A DNA stretch of 64,000 nucleotides from contig NZ_JACEOG010000001.1 of the NCBI RefSeq assembly GCF_013868155.1, forward strand, positions 744,001-808,000, read 5' to 3'. The stretch is from Aeromicrobium phoceense (GTDB lineage: Bacteria > Actinomycetota > Actinomycetes > Propionibacteriales > Nocardioidaceae). The notes beneath the pieces were generated by a model. The model saw only the letters and a list, made by a program, of their open reading frames with translations, had not been told where the DNA came from and searched no databases. Within the stretch, counting starts at the first letter, position 1. Every line of letters starts with the position of its first letter. Below are positions 47,913-55,769 of the stretch, one piece after another. The translations under genes were made by a program, and so were the position numbers.

Positions 47913-49688
47913 ATGGTGAACCGCAAGTCCGCGGCGATCTGGCTCGGCGCTGGCTTCGGCTTGGCGGTGGTCGGATTCGCGGTCGTTCCGCTGGCCCTCG
48001 AGGCCAGGACCGTCGCCTCCAGCCTGCTGCGGGCCCAGGACCGGGCCGTCGCGCTCCAGGACCAGATGGCGTCCGGCGACGCGGAGGCCGCCTCGGCGAC
48101 CCTGCGCCGGCTGCAGGCCGACACCTCCGAAGCGCACCGGATCAGCAGCGGTGGACTCTGGGACACCGCGGCGAAGGTTCCGTGGCTGGGCCGCAACGTG
48201 GAGGCCGTGCAGGTCACGTCCGCCTCGATCGACGACATCGCCGCGCGCGGCCTGCCGCCGCTCGTCGAGGCGGGATCGACGCTGTCCGTGGCGAGCTTCA
48301 AGCCGAAGGACGGACAGGTCGACGTCGCGGCCCTCGCGGCCCTCGCTCCGGCCGTCACCTCCGCGAGCGAGGTGCTGGCGACGAACGCCGAGAGCATCGG
48401 CGCGATCGATGCCGAGGGACTGCTCGGTCCGCTCGTGCGACCGGTGCTCGACCTGCAGCGTCAGGTGGAGGATGCCGATCGCGCGGCCGATGCGGCCGGC
48501 CGGGTGATGCGACTGGCCCCCGGCGCGCTGGGCGCCGGCGGCGAGCAGCACCACCTGCTGGTGTTCCAGACCAACGCGGAGATCCGGTCCACCGGCGGCC
48601 TCGCCGGCGTCTTCGTCCTGCTCAGCACGAACGACGGGAAGATCACGCTCAGCGACCAGGCCGCCTCGGGCGAGCTCAACCTCGCCGCCGACGGCACCCG
48701 GCAGCCCGACGCGAAGCTCACGGACGACGAGAGGGCCGCGTTCGGCACGATCATGGGGCACGACGTGCGCTCCACGAACATCAGCCCGGACTTCCCCCGT
48801 GTCGCGCGCCTGTGGGCGGACCGCGCCGAGGCCGCGTTCGGGAAGGACGTAGACGGGGTGATCAGCCTCGACGCCGTGGCGATGTCCTACGTCCTGCGCG
48901 GCGTGGGCCCGGTGAAGGTGGATGGGGGTGAGCGCCTCACCGCCGACAACGCGATCCAGCGCCTGCTCCACGGCGTCTACGTCGACCACGACGATCCGGC
49001 GGACCAGGACGACTACTTCGAGGCGGCCACGGGTCGGACGTTCGAGGCCGTCATGAACGGCCGCGGCGACTGGACGAGGATCGTCTCGGCGCTGTCCGAC
49101 GCCGCCTCCGAGCGTCGCCTCCAGGTCTGGTTCCGCGACCCAGGGCACGAGGAGGTCATCGCGGAGACGGCGGTGGCCGGCCGCGTCGAGCAGGGCGGGA
49201 CGACCCCGCACATCGGCCTGTACATCACCGACGCGGCGCAGTCGAAGATGCAGTACTTCCTGCGGTACGACACCCGAGCCAAGGCCACCACGTGCTCGGT
49301 GGACCGTGGCCAGGTGGTCTCGGTGACCACGTCGTTCCGCAACCAGTTCAGTGGTGACCCCGAGCAGATGCCCTGGTACGTCACGGGCCGGGGGACTCGC
49401 ACCGCGAAGGGCAACCAGCTGCTGACGTATCGGCTGCTGGCGCCCGAGGGCGGCAAGGTCGTGGGCTTCACGATCGACGGAACCGAGCAGCCGCTGGCCT
49501 CCAGCGAGGTGAGCTACCGCGGGCGTCCCGTCCAGTACGGCACGCTCAAGGTCGCGCCCGGGGACGAGATCTCGGTGACGTGGCGCGTCGAGACCGCGCC
49601 CGGCGCCGACGGGGACCTGCGCTACTTCGAGACGCCCGGCATCGACACCTCGGGCAACGACGTGAGGGTGCCGAGCGCATGTCGCTAG
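47913..49688 (+). CDS. DUF4012 domain-containing membrane-anchored protein
   Basis: The 591-residue protein has one N-terminal membrane helix (AIWLGAGFGLAVVGFAVVPLAL), a helical region (~35-220), then the DUF4012 domain: HHLLVFQTNAEIRSTGGLAGVFVLLSTNDGKI, FPRVARLWADRAEAAFGKDVDGVISLDAVAMSYVLRGVGPV and the C-terminal beta part. The family is found in exopolysaccharide loci of actinobacteria but its role is unknown; it should face outside the cell. ATG 47913 has a GGGGGG ribosome site. Its stop TAG shares the tetranucleotide CTAG with the convergent phosphatase stop. Confidence 0.9.
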   Translation: MVNRKSAAIWLGAGFGLAVVGFAVVPLALEARTVASSLLRAQDRAVALQDQMASGDAEAASATLRRLQADTSEAHRISSGGLWDTAAKVPWLGRNVEAVQVTSASIDDIAARGLPPLVEAGSTLSVASFKPKDGQVDVAALAALAPAVTSASEVLATNAESIGAIDAEGLLGPLVRPVLDLQRQVEDADRAADAAGRVMRLAPGALGAGGEQHHLLVFQTNAEIRSTGGLAGVFVLLSTNDGKITLSDQAASGELNLAADGTRQPDAKLTDDERAAFGTIMGHDVRSTNISPDFPRVARLWADRAEAAFGKDVDGVISLDAVAMSYVLRGVGPVKVDGGERLTADNAIQRLLHGVYVDHDDPADQDDYFEAATGRTFEAVMNGRGDWTRIVSALSDAASERRLQVWFRDPGHEEVIAETAVAGRVEQGGTTPHIGLYITDAAQSKMQYFLRYDTRAKATTCSVDRGQVVSVTTSFRNQFSGDPEQMPWYVTGRGTRTAKGNQLLTYRLLAPEGGKVVGFTIDGTEQPLASSEVSYRGRPVQYGTLKVAPGDEISVTWRVETAPGADGDLRYFETPGIDTSGNDVRVPSACR

Positions 49689-50212
49689 GAGTCGACGCGC
49701 CCGAGCGCTGCCACGATCGTCGTCACCGCCGACTCGATACGGGCCGCGACCTCGGCGTGCACCTGGACGGAGCGGCCGATCGGGTCGACGAGGTCCACGT
49801 CGGACGGTCCGGTCGAACGAGCGGCGGCCGCCTGCGCGACGAGCGCCGCGAAGCCGTCGGCCTCGATGCCCTCGACGAGCCCGGCGAACTCGAGCGCGGT
49901 GAACGTGCGGCGCAGGGCGCGCGGGTCGAGGTCGAGCACGTCCGACCGGTGCGCGCGCGTGGCGGTGAGCACGAGATCGGCCTCGGCCACCAGGTCGCTC
50001 GTCAGCTGGCGCGCCGCGTGGGCGGGCACCTGGAGTCCCCGAACGCGGAGCTGCTCGGCCGAGTCGGGATCGATCGGGTGGCCCGCGGGTGCGCGGACGC
50101 CGGCACTGCCGACCGCATGGCGAGCCCCGTCCAGCCGCTGGACGAGCATCGCCTCGATCACCGGCGAACGGCACACGTTCGCCGTGCACACGACCAGGAT
50201 CCGGTGGCTCAC
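49685..50212 (-). CDS. Low-molecular-weight protein-tyrosine phosphatase
   Basis: The 175-residue phosphatase begins at GTG 50212, 7 nt after TAGGCT (leaderless), which places the active-site loop VCTANVCRSP (Cys9, Arg15; CX5R-S) at the expected N-terminal position. The acid loop is VDLVDPIGRS, where Asp-Pro supplies the catalytic acid. It would remove phosphate from tyrosines, most likely from the C-terminal tail of the BY-kinase encoded divergently 77 nt away; this kinase-phosphatase pairing is standard in capsule and exopolysaccharide control. A longer upstream frame overlaps the kinase gene and is rejected. Confidence 0.92.
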   Translation of the reverse strand: MSHRILVVCTANVCRSPVIEAMLVQRLDGARHAVGSAGVRAPAGHPIDPDSAEQLRVRGLQVPAHAARQLTSDLVAEADLVLTATRAHRSDVLDLDPRALRRTFTALEFAGLVEGIEADGFAALVAQAAAARSTGPSDVDLVDPIGRSVQVHAEVAARIESAVTTIVAALGRVDS

Positions 50213-50289
50213 CCACCGGAGCCTACTGCCGCCCGCATCGGTCGACCCCGGTCGCTCACCGCTGCGCCTGCCCCCATCTGGAGGTCCCC

Positions 50290-51726
50290 ATGGAGTTGAC
50301 GGACTACCTGCGCATCGCGCGCGAACGGTGGTTGCTGATCGTGCTCGTGAGCGTGCTGACCGTCGCGGCGGCCGGCGTCTACACGGTCTCGGTGACGCCG
50401 CAGTACCAGTCGACCGCACGCATGTTCGTCAAGACGCCGCAGAGCGCCGACGGTGGCGAGCTGCAGCAGGGCGGCCAGTTCAGCCAGCAGCGCGTGAAGT
50501 CGTACGCCACGCTCATCAAGGGCGAGGAGGTCGCCAGCCGGGTGGTCGAGAAGCTCGGTCTGGAGGAGACGCCCCAGGACCTCATGGAGCGCATCGACAC
50601 CAGCATCGAGCTGGACACGGTGGTGCTCTCCGTCTCGGTCACCGACCCGTCGCCGGAGCGGGCGCAGGAGCTGACGCAGACCGTGGCCGAGGCCTTCGCC
50701 GGCTACGTCCGCGAGCTCGAGACGCCGGACGGCCAGCAGGAGGCGCCGGTCAAGGCCTCGATCGTCGACCGCGCCACGGTCTCGGGTTCGCCGGTGTCAC
50801 CCCAGCCGGCGCGCAACCTGGGCATCGCGCTGCTGCTGGGGCTGCTGCTCGGCTACGGCCTCGCGGTCCTGCGTGAGCTCATGGACAACCGGATCACCAC
50901 GCAGGAGGACATCACGAAGGTCTCCGGCCGCGAGGTGCCCGTGCTCGGTGACATCCACTTCGACCGCGATGCCGTGAAGCAGCCGCTCGTGCGCGGGCGG
51001 TCCGGTCACGATCCGCGCGTGGAGGCGTTCCGCGTCCTGCGCACGAACCTGCAGTTCATCGACGCCGGGACGAGTCACAAGTGCTACGTCGTCACCAGCG
51101 CGGTGCCGTCGGAGGGCAAGTCCACGACCGCCGCGAATCTCGCCCAGGTGATCGCGGACAACGGCCAGCGGGTGCTGCTGGTGGAGGCGGACCTGCGCCG
51201 GCCGAAGCTCGCGGAGTACCTCCAGCTCGAGGGCAGTGTCGGCGTCACCACGATCCTGCTCGGCCGGGTCGGTCCCGAGGACGCCATCCAGAAGGTCAGC
51301 GGGACGCTCGACCTGCTGCCGTCCGGCCGGATCCCCCCGAATCCGGCGGAGCTGCTCGGGTCGGCCGAGATGCTGAAGCTGCTCGACCGGCTGCGGCAGG
51401 ACTACGACGTCGTCCTCATCGACGCGCCGCCGCTGCTGCCGGTCACCGACGCCGCACCGCTGGCCGCCGCCACCGACGGCGCGATCATGGTGATCAAGCA
51501 CGGCTCGACCACCACCGACCAGTACGCCTCGGCGCTGGACCGCCTCTCGAGCGTGGACGCGCGGCTGTGCGGCGCCGTCGTCACGATGTCCCCGAAGCCG
51601 AGGAAGCGCCGGAAGGGCTACGGGTACGGGTACGGGTACGGCTATGGGTACGGGTACGAGCCGGAGACCGCGCGCCGGGCCCGCAAGCGCTCGCTGTTCG
51701 GCGACCGTGGCGTCGCCACCGACTGA
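50290..51726 (+). CDS. Wzz/CpsC-CpsD fusion: polysaccharide chain-length regulator with BY-type tyrosine kinase
   Basis: The 478-residue inner-membrane protein has a Wzz domain between two helices (~16-36 and ~176-196), then a cytosolic kinase domain. Walker A is AVPSEGKSTT, Walker A' VLLVEADLRRPK and Walker B VVLIDAPPL, as in bacterial tyrosine kinases. The C terminus holds seven Tyr in a perfect Gly-Tyr repeat, the autophosphorylation cluster, followed by a basic tail. It controls polymer length and export through cycles of tyrosine phosphorylation. ATG 50290 has GGAGG just upstream. Confidence 0.93.
   Translation: MELTDYLRIARERWLLIVLVSVLTVAAAGVYTVSVTPQYQSTARMFVKTPQSADGGELQQGGQFSQQRVKSYATLIKGEEVASRVVEKLGLEETPQDLMERIDTSIELDTVVLSVSVTDPSPERAQELTQTVAEAFAGYVRELETPDGQQEAPVKASIVDRATVSGSPVSPQPARNLGIALLLGLLLGYGLAVLRELMDNRITTQEDITKVSGREVPVLGDIHFDRDAVKQPLVRGRSGHDPRVEAFRVLRTNLQFIDAGTSHKCYVVTSAVPSEGKSTTAANLAQVIADNGQRVLLVEADLRRPKLAEYLQLEGSVGVTTILLGRVGPEDAIQKVSGTLDLLPSGRIPPNPAELLGSAEMLKLLDRLRQDYDVVLIDAPPLLPVTDAAPLAAATDGAIMVIKHGSTTTDQYASALDRLSSVDARLCGAVVTMSPKPRKRRKGYGYGYGYGYGYGYEPETARRARKRSLFGDRGVATD
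51616..51657 (+). repeat. Hexanucleotide microsatellite encoding (Gly-Tyr)7
   Basis: Seven in-frame copies of GGNTAY, mostly GGGTAC, encode GYGYGYGYGYGYGY at the kinase tail. Unit loss or gain keeps the frame and changes the number of phosphorylatable tyrosines. Confidence 0.95.
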
Positions 51727-51728
51727 TG

Positions 51729-51745
51729 TGACGTTGATGATGTCG
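51729..51745 (+). promoter_or_regulatory. TGACG-N7-TGTCG operator-like element (class 2)
   Basis: TGACGTTGATGATGTCG lies 2 nt after the BY-kinase stop and about 36 nt before the -10 (TACCGT, 51782-51787) of the epimerase gene. It is preceded by GATG as at 29867, extending the match to that site. Confidence 0.55.
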
Positions 51746-51794
51746 AGGTCGTTTGACGTGCGGCCGGAGGGGTTCGGTGTCTACCGTCGGTGAC

Positions 51795-52658
51795 ATGACC
51801 TCCCTCGTCCTGCATGACCGCGAGATCACCGTCGCCGTCGCGCCCCACGGGGCGGAGCCTGTCTCGATCCGCGACCAGGACGATCACGAGTACCTCTGGT
51901 CGGGTGACGAGCCGTGGCGGCGTCACGCCCCCGTGCTGTTCCCCGTGATCTGCCGCGTGCCCGACGACCGCATCCGGGTGGGCGACCAGACCTTCCCGAT
52001 GCCGCAGCACGGCTTCGCCCGTGATCGCGAGTGGGCGGTGGTCGACAGCACGCACGACCGCGCGTCCTTCGTGCTGGTCGCCGACGAGGACACGCGGCGG
52101 CACTACCCCTTCGACTTCGCGCTGGCGGTGACGTACACCGTGGAGGGGCGCAGCCTCTCGGTGCAGTACACCGTGGAGAACCGCGGCGACGAGCCGATGC
52201 CGTTCGACCTCGGGTCCCACCCGGCGTTCGTGTGGCCGCTCGAGGACGACCAGCCCCGCTCGATGCACCAGGTGCGGTTCGACGAGCCCGAGACGGCCCC
52301 CGTGCGCCGGGTGGTGGACAACCTGCTCACCGACGAGCGCTTCGACAACCCCGCCTGGGACCACGTGGTGACCCTCAACGACGCGTGGTTCACCGACGGC
52401 GCGGTGATCATGCCCGAGGTCGCCAGTCGCGGGCTGGTCTACTCCTCCGGAGCCGGTCGCCAGGTCCGGCTGACCTGGGAGGGGTTCACCGGGATCACCC
52501 TGTGGTCGGTGCCCGGCGCGCGGTTCGTGTGCATCGAGCCGTGGCGAGGCCTGCCCGCCCCGGCCGACTACGTGGGCCAGTTCGCGGGCAAGCCCGGCAA
52601 CGCCGTGGTGCAACCGGGCGGACGCGAGGAGCTGTCCTACCGCGTCGAGCTGCTCTGA
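51795..52658 (+). CDS. Aldose 1-epimerase family protein
   Basis: The 287-residue protein has the galactose-mutarotase-like beta-sandwich: EYLWSGDEPWRRHAPVLFPVICRVPDDR, MPQHGFARDREWAVV, FDLGSHPAFVWPL (catalytic His candidate) and CIEPWRGLPAP (catalytic Glu candidate). It is of the YeaD/LacX-like subgroup that acts on hexose or hexose-6-phosphate anomers. ATG 51795 is 7 nt after TACCGT, so it is leaderless. It could belong with surface-sugar metabolism. Its 3' end overlaps the convergent permease gene by 22 nt. Confidence 0.9.
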   Translation: MTSLVLHDREITVAVAPHGAEPVSIRDQDDHEYLWSGDEPWRRHAPVLFPVICRVPDDRIRVGDQTFPMPQHGFARDREWAVVDSTHDRASFVLVADEDTRRHYPFDFALAVTYTVEGRSLSVQYTVENRGDEPMPFDLGSHPAFVWPLEDDQPRSMHQVRFDEPETAPVRRVVDNLLTDERFDNPAWDHVVTLNDAWFTDGAVIMPEVASRGLVYSSGAGRQVRLTWEGFTGITLWSVPGARFVCIEPWRGLPAPADYVGQFAGKPGNAVVQPGGREELSYRVELL

Positions 52659-54094
52659 GCCAGCCGCGAGTTCCGGCGGCCGTAGGCGAAGTAGATGACG
52701 ATGCCGATCGCCATCCAGATCGCGAAGCGCTCCCACGTGAGCAGCGACAGGTTCAGCATCAGCCAGATGCAGGTCAGGATCGACCCGCCCGCCACGAGCG
52801 GTGCGAACGGCACCCTGAACGCCCGCTCCAGGTCGGGCCGCGTGCGACGCAGGATCAGCACGCCGGCCGAGACCAGCGCGAACGCGAAGAGCGTGCCGAT
52901 GCTCACCAGGTGACTGAGCTCGGCCAGCGGCACGAAGCCCGCGAGGATCGCCACGAAGGCGGTGGTGATGATCGTGATGCGGTGCGGCGTGCCGTACTTC
53001 GGGTGCACCTTCGCCAGGCCGCGCGGCAGCAGCCCGTCGCGGCACATCGCGAACAGGATGCGCGACTGGCCCAGCAGCAGCACGAGGATCGTCGTGGTCA
53101 TGCCGGCGACGGCGCCCAGCGAGATCAGGTTGGCCGCCCACTCGATCCCGTTCGCCGAGAACGCCTCGGCCAGCGGGGCGCCGGTGTTCATCCGGTCGTC
53201 GGTGTAGGGCAGCATCCCGGTGATGACGAACGACACGGCCATGTAGAGCACGGTGCAGATCAGCAGGGAGCCGAGGATGCCGCGCGGCACGTCGCGCTGG
53301 GGGTTCCTCGTCTCCTCGGCGGTGGTGGCCACGACGTCGAAGCCGATGTAGCTGAAGAACACCACCGAGGCCGCCGCGACGATGCCCATGACCCCGAACG
53401 CGGTCGGGGCCATGCCGAAGACAGCCTGGATGAGGGGCTGGTCGGCGCCCTTCGCCAGCTCCTGCTCCTGCGCGGGCGGGATGAAGGGGGTGTAGTTCGC
53501 CGCCTTGACGAGGAACAGGCCGGCGACGATGACGAAGAGCACGACCGCGACCTTGATCAGCACGAAGACGCTCGTGACCGAGCTGGACAGCTTCGTGCCG
53601 GCGATCACCAGGAACGACAGCAGCACGACGATGCCCATGGCGGCGACGTCCACGACCGCCTCGTCGCCGGCCACCTGGGTGGGCAGTTCGAGCAGCTCCT
53701 GGAGGTAGCCAGACCAGCCCCGGGCCACCACGGCCGCGCCGAGGGCCAGCTCGAGCAGCAGGTCCCAGCCGATGATCCAGGCGATGAACTCGCCGAGGGT
53801 GGCGTAGCTGAACGTGTAGGCGCTGCCGGCCACCGGCACTGTCGCCGCGAACTCGGCGTAGCAGAGCGCGGCGAGAGCGCAGACGGCTCCGGCGATGAGG
53901 AAGCTGATGACGATCGCCGGGCCGGCGTGGTTGTGCGCCTCCTGGCCGGTGAGCACGAAGATGCCGGTGCCGATGATGACGCCGACGCCGAAGACCATCA
54001 GGTCGCGGGCGGTGAGCTCCCGCTTGAGTCGGTGCTCGGGCTCGTCCGTCTCCGCGATCGACTGTTCGACGGTCTTCGTGCGGAACAGGCTCAT
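52637..54094 (-). CDS. Amino acid permease (APC superfamily)
   Basis: The 485-residue transporter has about twelve to fourteen helices. Motifs of the cationic amino acid/YfnA-type group are clear: ARDLMVFGVGVIIGTGIFVLTGQEAHNHAGPAIVISFLIAGAVCALAALCYAEFAATVPVAGSAYTFSY at the start (unwound helix 1 GIIIGTGIF) and FFSYIGFDVVATTAEETRNPQRDVPRGI in helix 6-7. It would import amino acids by proton symport. ATG 54094 is 7 nt after CAGAGT, again leaderless. Confidence 0.94.
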   Translation of the reverse strand: MSLFRTKTVEQSIAETDEPEHRLKRELTARDLMVFGVGVIIGTGIFVLTGQEAHNHAGPAIVISFLIAGAVCALAALCYAEFAATVPVAGSAYTFSYATLGEFIAWIIGWDLLLELALGAAVVARGWSGYLQELLELPTQVAGDEAVVDVAAMGIVVLLSFLVIAGTKLSSSVTSVFVLIKVAVVLFVIVAGLFLVKAANYTPFIPPAQEQELAKGADQPLIQAVFGMAPTAFGVMGIVAAASVVFFSYIGFDVVATTAEETRNPQRDVPRGILGSLLICTVLYMAVSFVITGMLPYTDDRMNTGAPLAEAFSANGIEWAANLISLGAVAGMTTTILVLLLGQSRILFAMCRDGLLPRGLAKVHPKYGTPHRITIITTAFVAILAGFVPLAELSHLVSIGTLFAFALVSAGVLILRRTRPDLERAFRVPFAPLVAGGSILTCIWLMLNLSLLTWERFAIWMAIGIVIYFAYGRRNSRLAQSSSTR

Positions 54095-54188
54095 GGCCAC
54101 GACTCTGGCCCTCCGCGCAGGCGCCTGCAACCGGGCTCCACGGCGAGAGCCCGCCGCGACCGTGAGGTCCCGGCGGGCTCGGACGCGG

Positions 54189-55610
54189 TCAGCGGGTGGG
54201 CCGGCCGTTCTCGTACAGCCGCGGGATCGCGTGGTTCGCGACGAACACCCCGTCCGGATCCACAGCGGAGCGGATCGCGGCCAGCCGCAGCCACGCATCC
54301 TCGGCGTAGGCCGTGCGGGCGTCGGTCGGCTCCTCGGCGAAGTTGAGGTACGACCGCCCGTTCGACCACGGCCGGAGCGCCGCGACGGCGTGCTCCCCGG
54401 CCGACGCGATCATCGACCCGAGCTCCGGCGTGGGTGCCATGCCCCCGCACACGAAGGCGAACTCGCCCTCGAGGTGCGTCAGGACGCCGCCGCCCTCGTG
54501 GGGCCGGCCGAGGGCGCCGCCCAGCTGGCGCAGCTCGGCGATCATGAGGGGTGTCTCGACCCCGGGGCCGAACAGGCCCAGGAACGCCTCCGCGCCCTCG
54601 TCGTCGAGCTCGCGCAGCATCGTCGACCGGATGATGCCGGGCGCCGGCTCCTCCGGATCCATGTGCAGGTGCACGAGGGTCTCGCTCGGAACCCGCCCGA
54701 ACGTGTCGAGCTCGGGCTCGAGCGCCCGCAGCGGGGCGAGGATCTCGGCGGCCCGCTCGTCGTCGGCCAGGACCGCACCGTCGATGACGACGATGGTGCG
54801 GCCACGGAGGAAGTCCGGCATCTCGGGGATCGGGGGGATCCGCAGGATGCGGAACGACGTGGTCACCTCGTCGGGCGCGACCGGCGCCCAGGCCCGCCAC
54901 ATGTCCAGCACGCGCGGGGCCATCGAGACGTCCCACATCATCAGGCCGGCGTAGGCGGTGCTGAAGTCGTACGCGCGGAACTCCAGCGCCGTGACGATGC
55001 CGAAGTTGCCGCCGCCTCCGCGGACGGCCCAGAACAGCTCGGCGTGGTGCTCGGCGTCGGCGCGCACGAGGTCGCCGGTCGCCAGGACGATCTCCACGGC
55101 CGTGAGGCTGTTCGCCGCGAGCCCGAGCTTGCGGGCGTACCAGCCCGTGCCGCCGCCGAGGCTGTAGCCGGCGATGCCGACGTCGACCGAGGAGCCGTGC
55201 AGGACGGTCAGGCCGTGCTCGGCCGCCGCCTTCACGGCAGGCAGCCAGACGGTGCCACCGCCGACGCGCACGATGCGGCGCTCGGGGTCGACACTGACGT
55301 CGTTCAGCTCGCTCGTGCGGACGATCACGACGTCGTCGAGGCCTCCGGCCACGAGCGGCCCGGCGTTGTGGCCGGTGCTCTGCGGCGCGACCCGCAGGCC
55401 CGCGGCGTGCGCGGCACGCACGATCCGGGCGACGTCGTCGGCGTCGCGCGGGACGGCCACGGCGGCGGGACGCTGGTCGACGGCGAGATTCCAGGCGGCT
55501 CGTGCGACGTCGTACCCGGGGTCGCCGGGCAGGTGGACGGCGCCGCCGGCCAGTCCGCGCAGGCGATCGGCCGGGCGCTCGAGCTGGTCGATGGTTTCGT
55601 TGATGGACAC
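54189..55610 (-). CDS. FAD-binding oxidoreductase, berberine-bridge-enzyme-like
   Basis: The 473-residue flavoenzyme has an FAD_binding_4 domain (VAVPRDADDVARIVRAAHAAGLRVAPQSTGHN, His81 in position for 8-alpha-histidyl FAD; GGGTVWLPAVKAAAEHGL; GYSLGGGTGWYARKLGLAAN) and a C-terminal BBE domain (NFAEEPTDARTAYAEDAWLRLAAIRSAVDPDGVF). The Cys that forms the second flavin bond in bicovalent members is absent (GSSVDVGIAGY). It oxidises an unknown organic substrate. GTG 55610 has AAGGAG 7 nt upstream. Its promoter carries three SARP-type heptamers, so the divergent BTAD regulator probably activates it. Confidence 0.9.
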   Translation of the reverse strand: MSINETIDQLERPADRLRGLAGGAVHLPGDPGYDVARAAWNLAVDQRPAAVAVPRDADDVARIVRAAHAAGLRVAPQSTGHNAGPLVAGGLDDVVIVRTSELNDVSVDPERRIVRVGGGTVWLPAVKAAAEHGLTVLHGSSVDVGIAGYSLGGGTGWYARKLGLAANSLTAVEIVLATGDLVRADAEHHAELFWAVRGGGGNFGIVTALEFRAYDFSTAYAGLMMWDVSMAPRVLDMWRAWAPVAPDEVTTSFRILRIPPIPEMPDFLRGRTIVVIDGAVLADDERAAEILAPLRALEPELDTFGRVPSETLVHLHMDPEEPAPGIIRSTMLRELDDEGAEAFLGLFGPGVETPLMIAELRQLGGALGRPHEGGGVLTHLEGEFAFVCGGMAPTPELGSMIASAGEHAVAALRPWSNGRSYLNFAEEPTDARTAYAEDAWLRLAAIRSAVDPDGVFVANHAIPRLYENGRPTR

Positions 55611-55652
55611 GGTGGTGCTCCTTGGTGGGGGGATTCGCTTCCTGACCCCGAG

Positions 55653-55695
55653 AGCATCGGACGGAGGGCTTGATACCGACTGGGAGCTGGCTTGG
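55653..55695 (-). promoter_or_regulatory. SARP-type operator-promoter of the FAD oxidoreductase gene
   Basis: On the minus strand three heptamers, CCAAGCC (55689-55695), CCCAGTC (55678-55684) and TCAAGCC (55667-55673), start 11 bp apart. After exactly 8 bp comes the -10 GATGCT (55653-55658). There is no -35 of its own, as expected for SARP-activated promoters. Confidence 0.75.
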
Positions 55696-55769
55696 AGCCC
55701 GCGAGGACGGGCGATTTCTCATTCCTGCGACCCCTGTCGGTGGCCCGGGCGCGTCCCTATGCTTCGACT

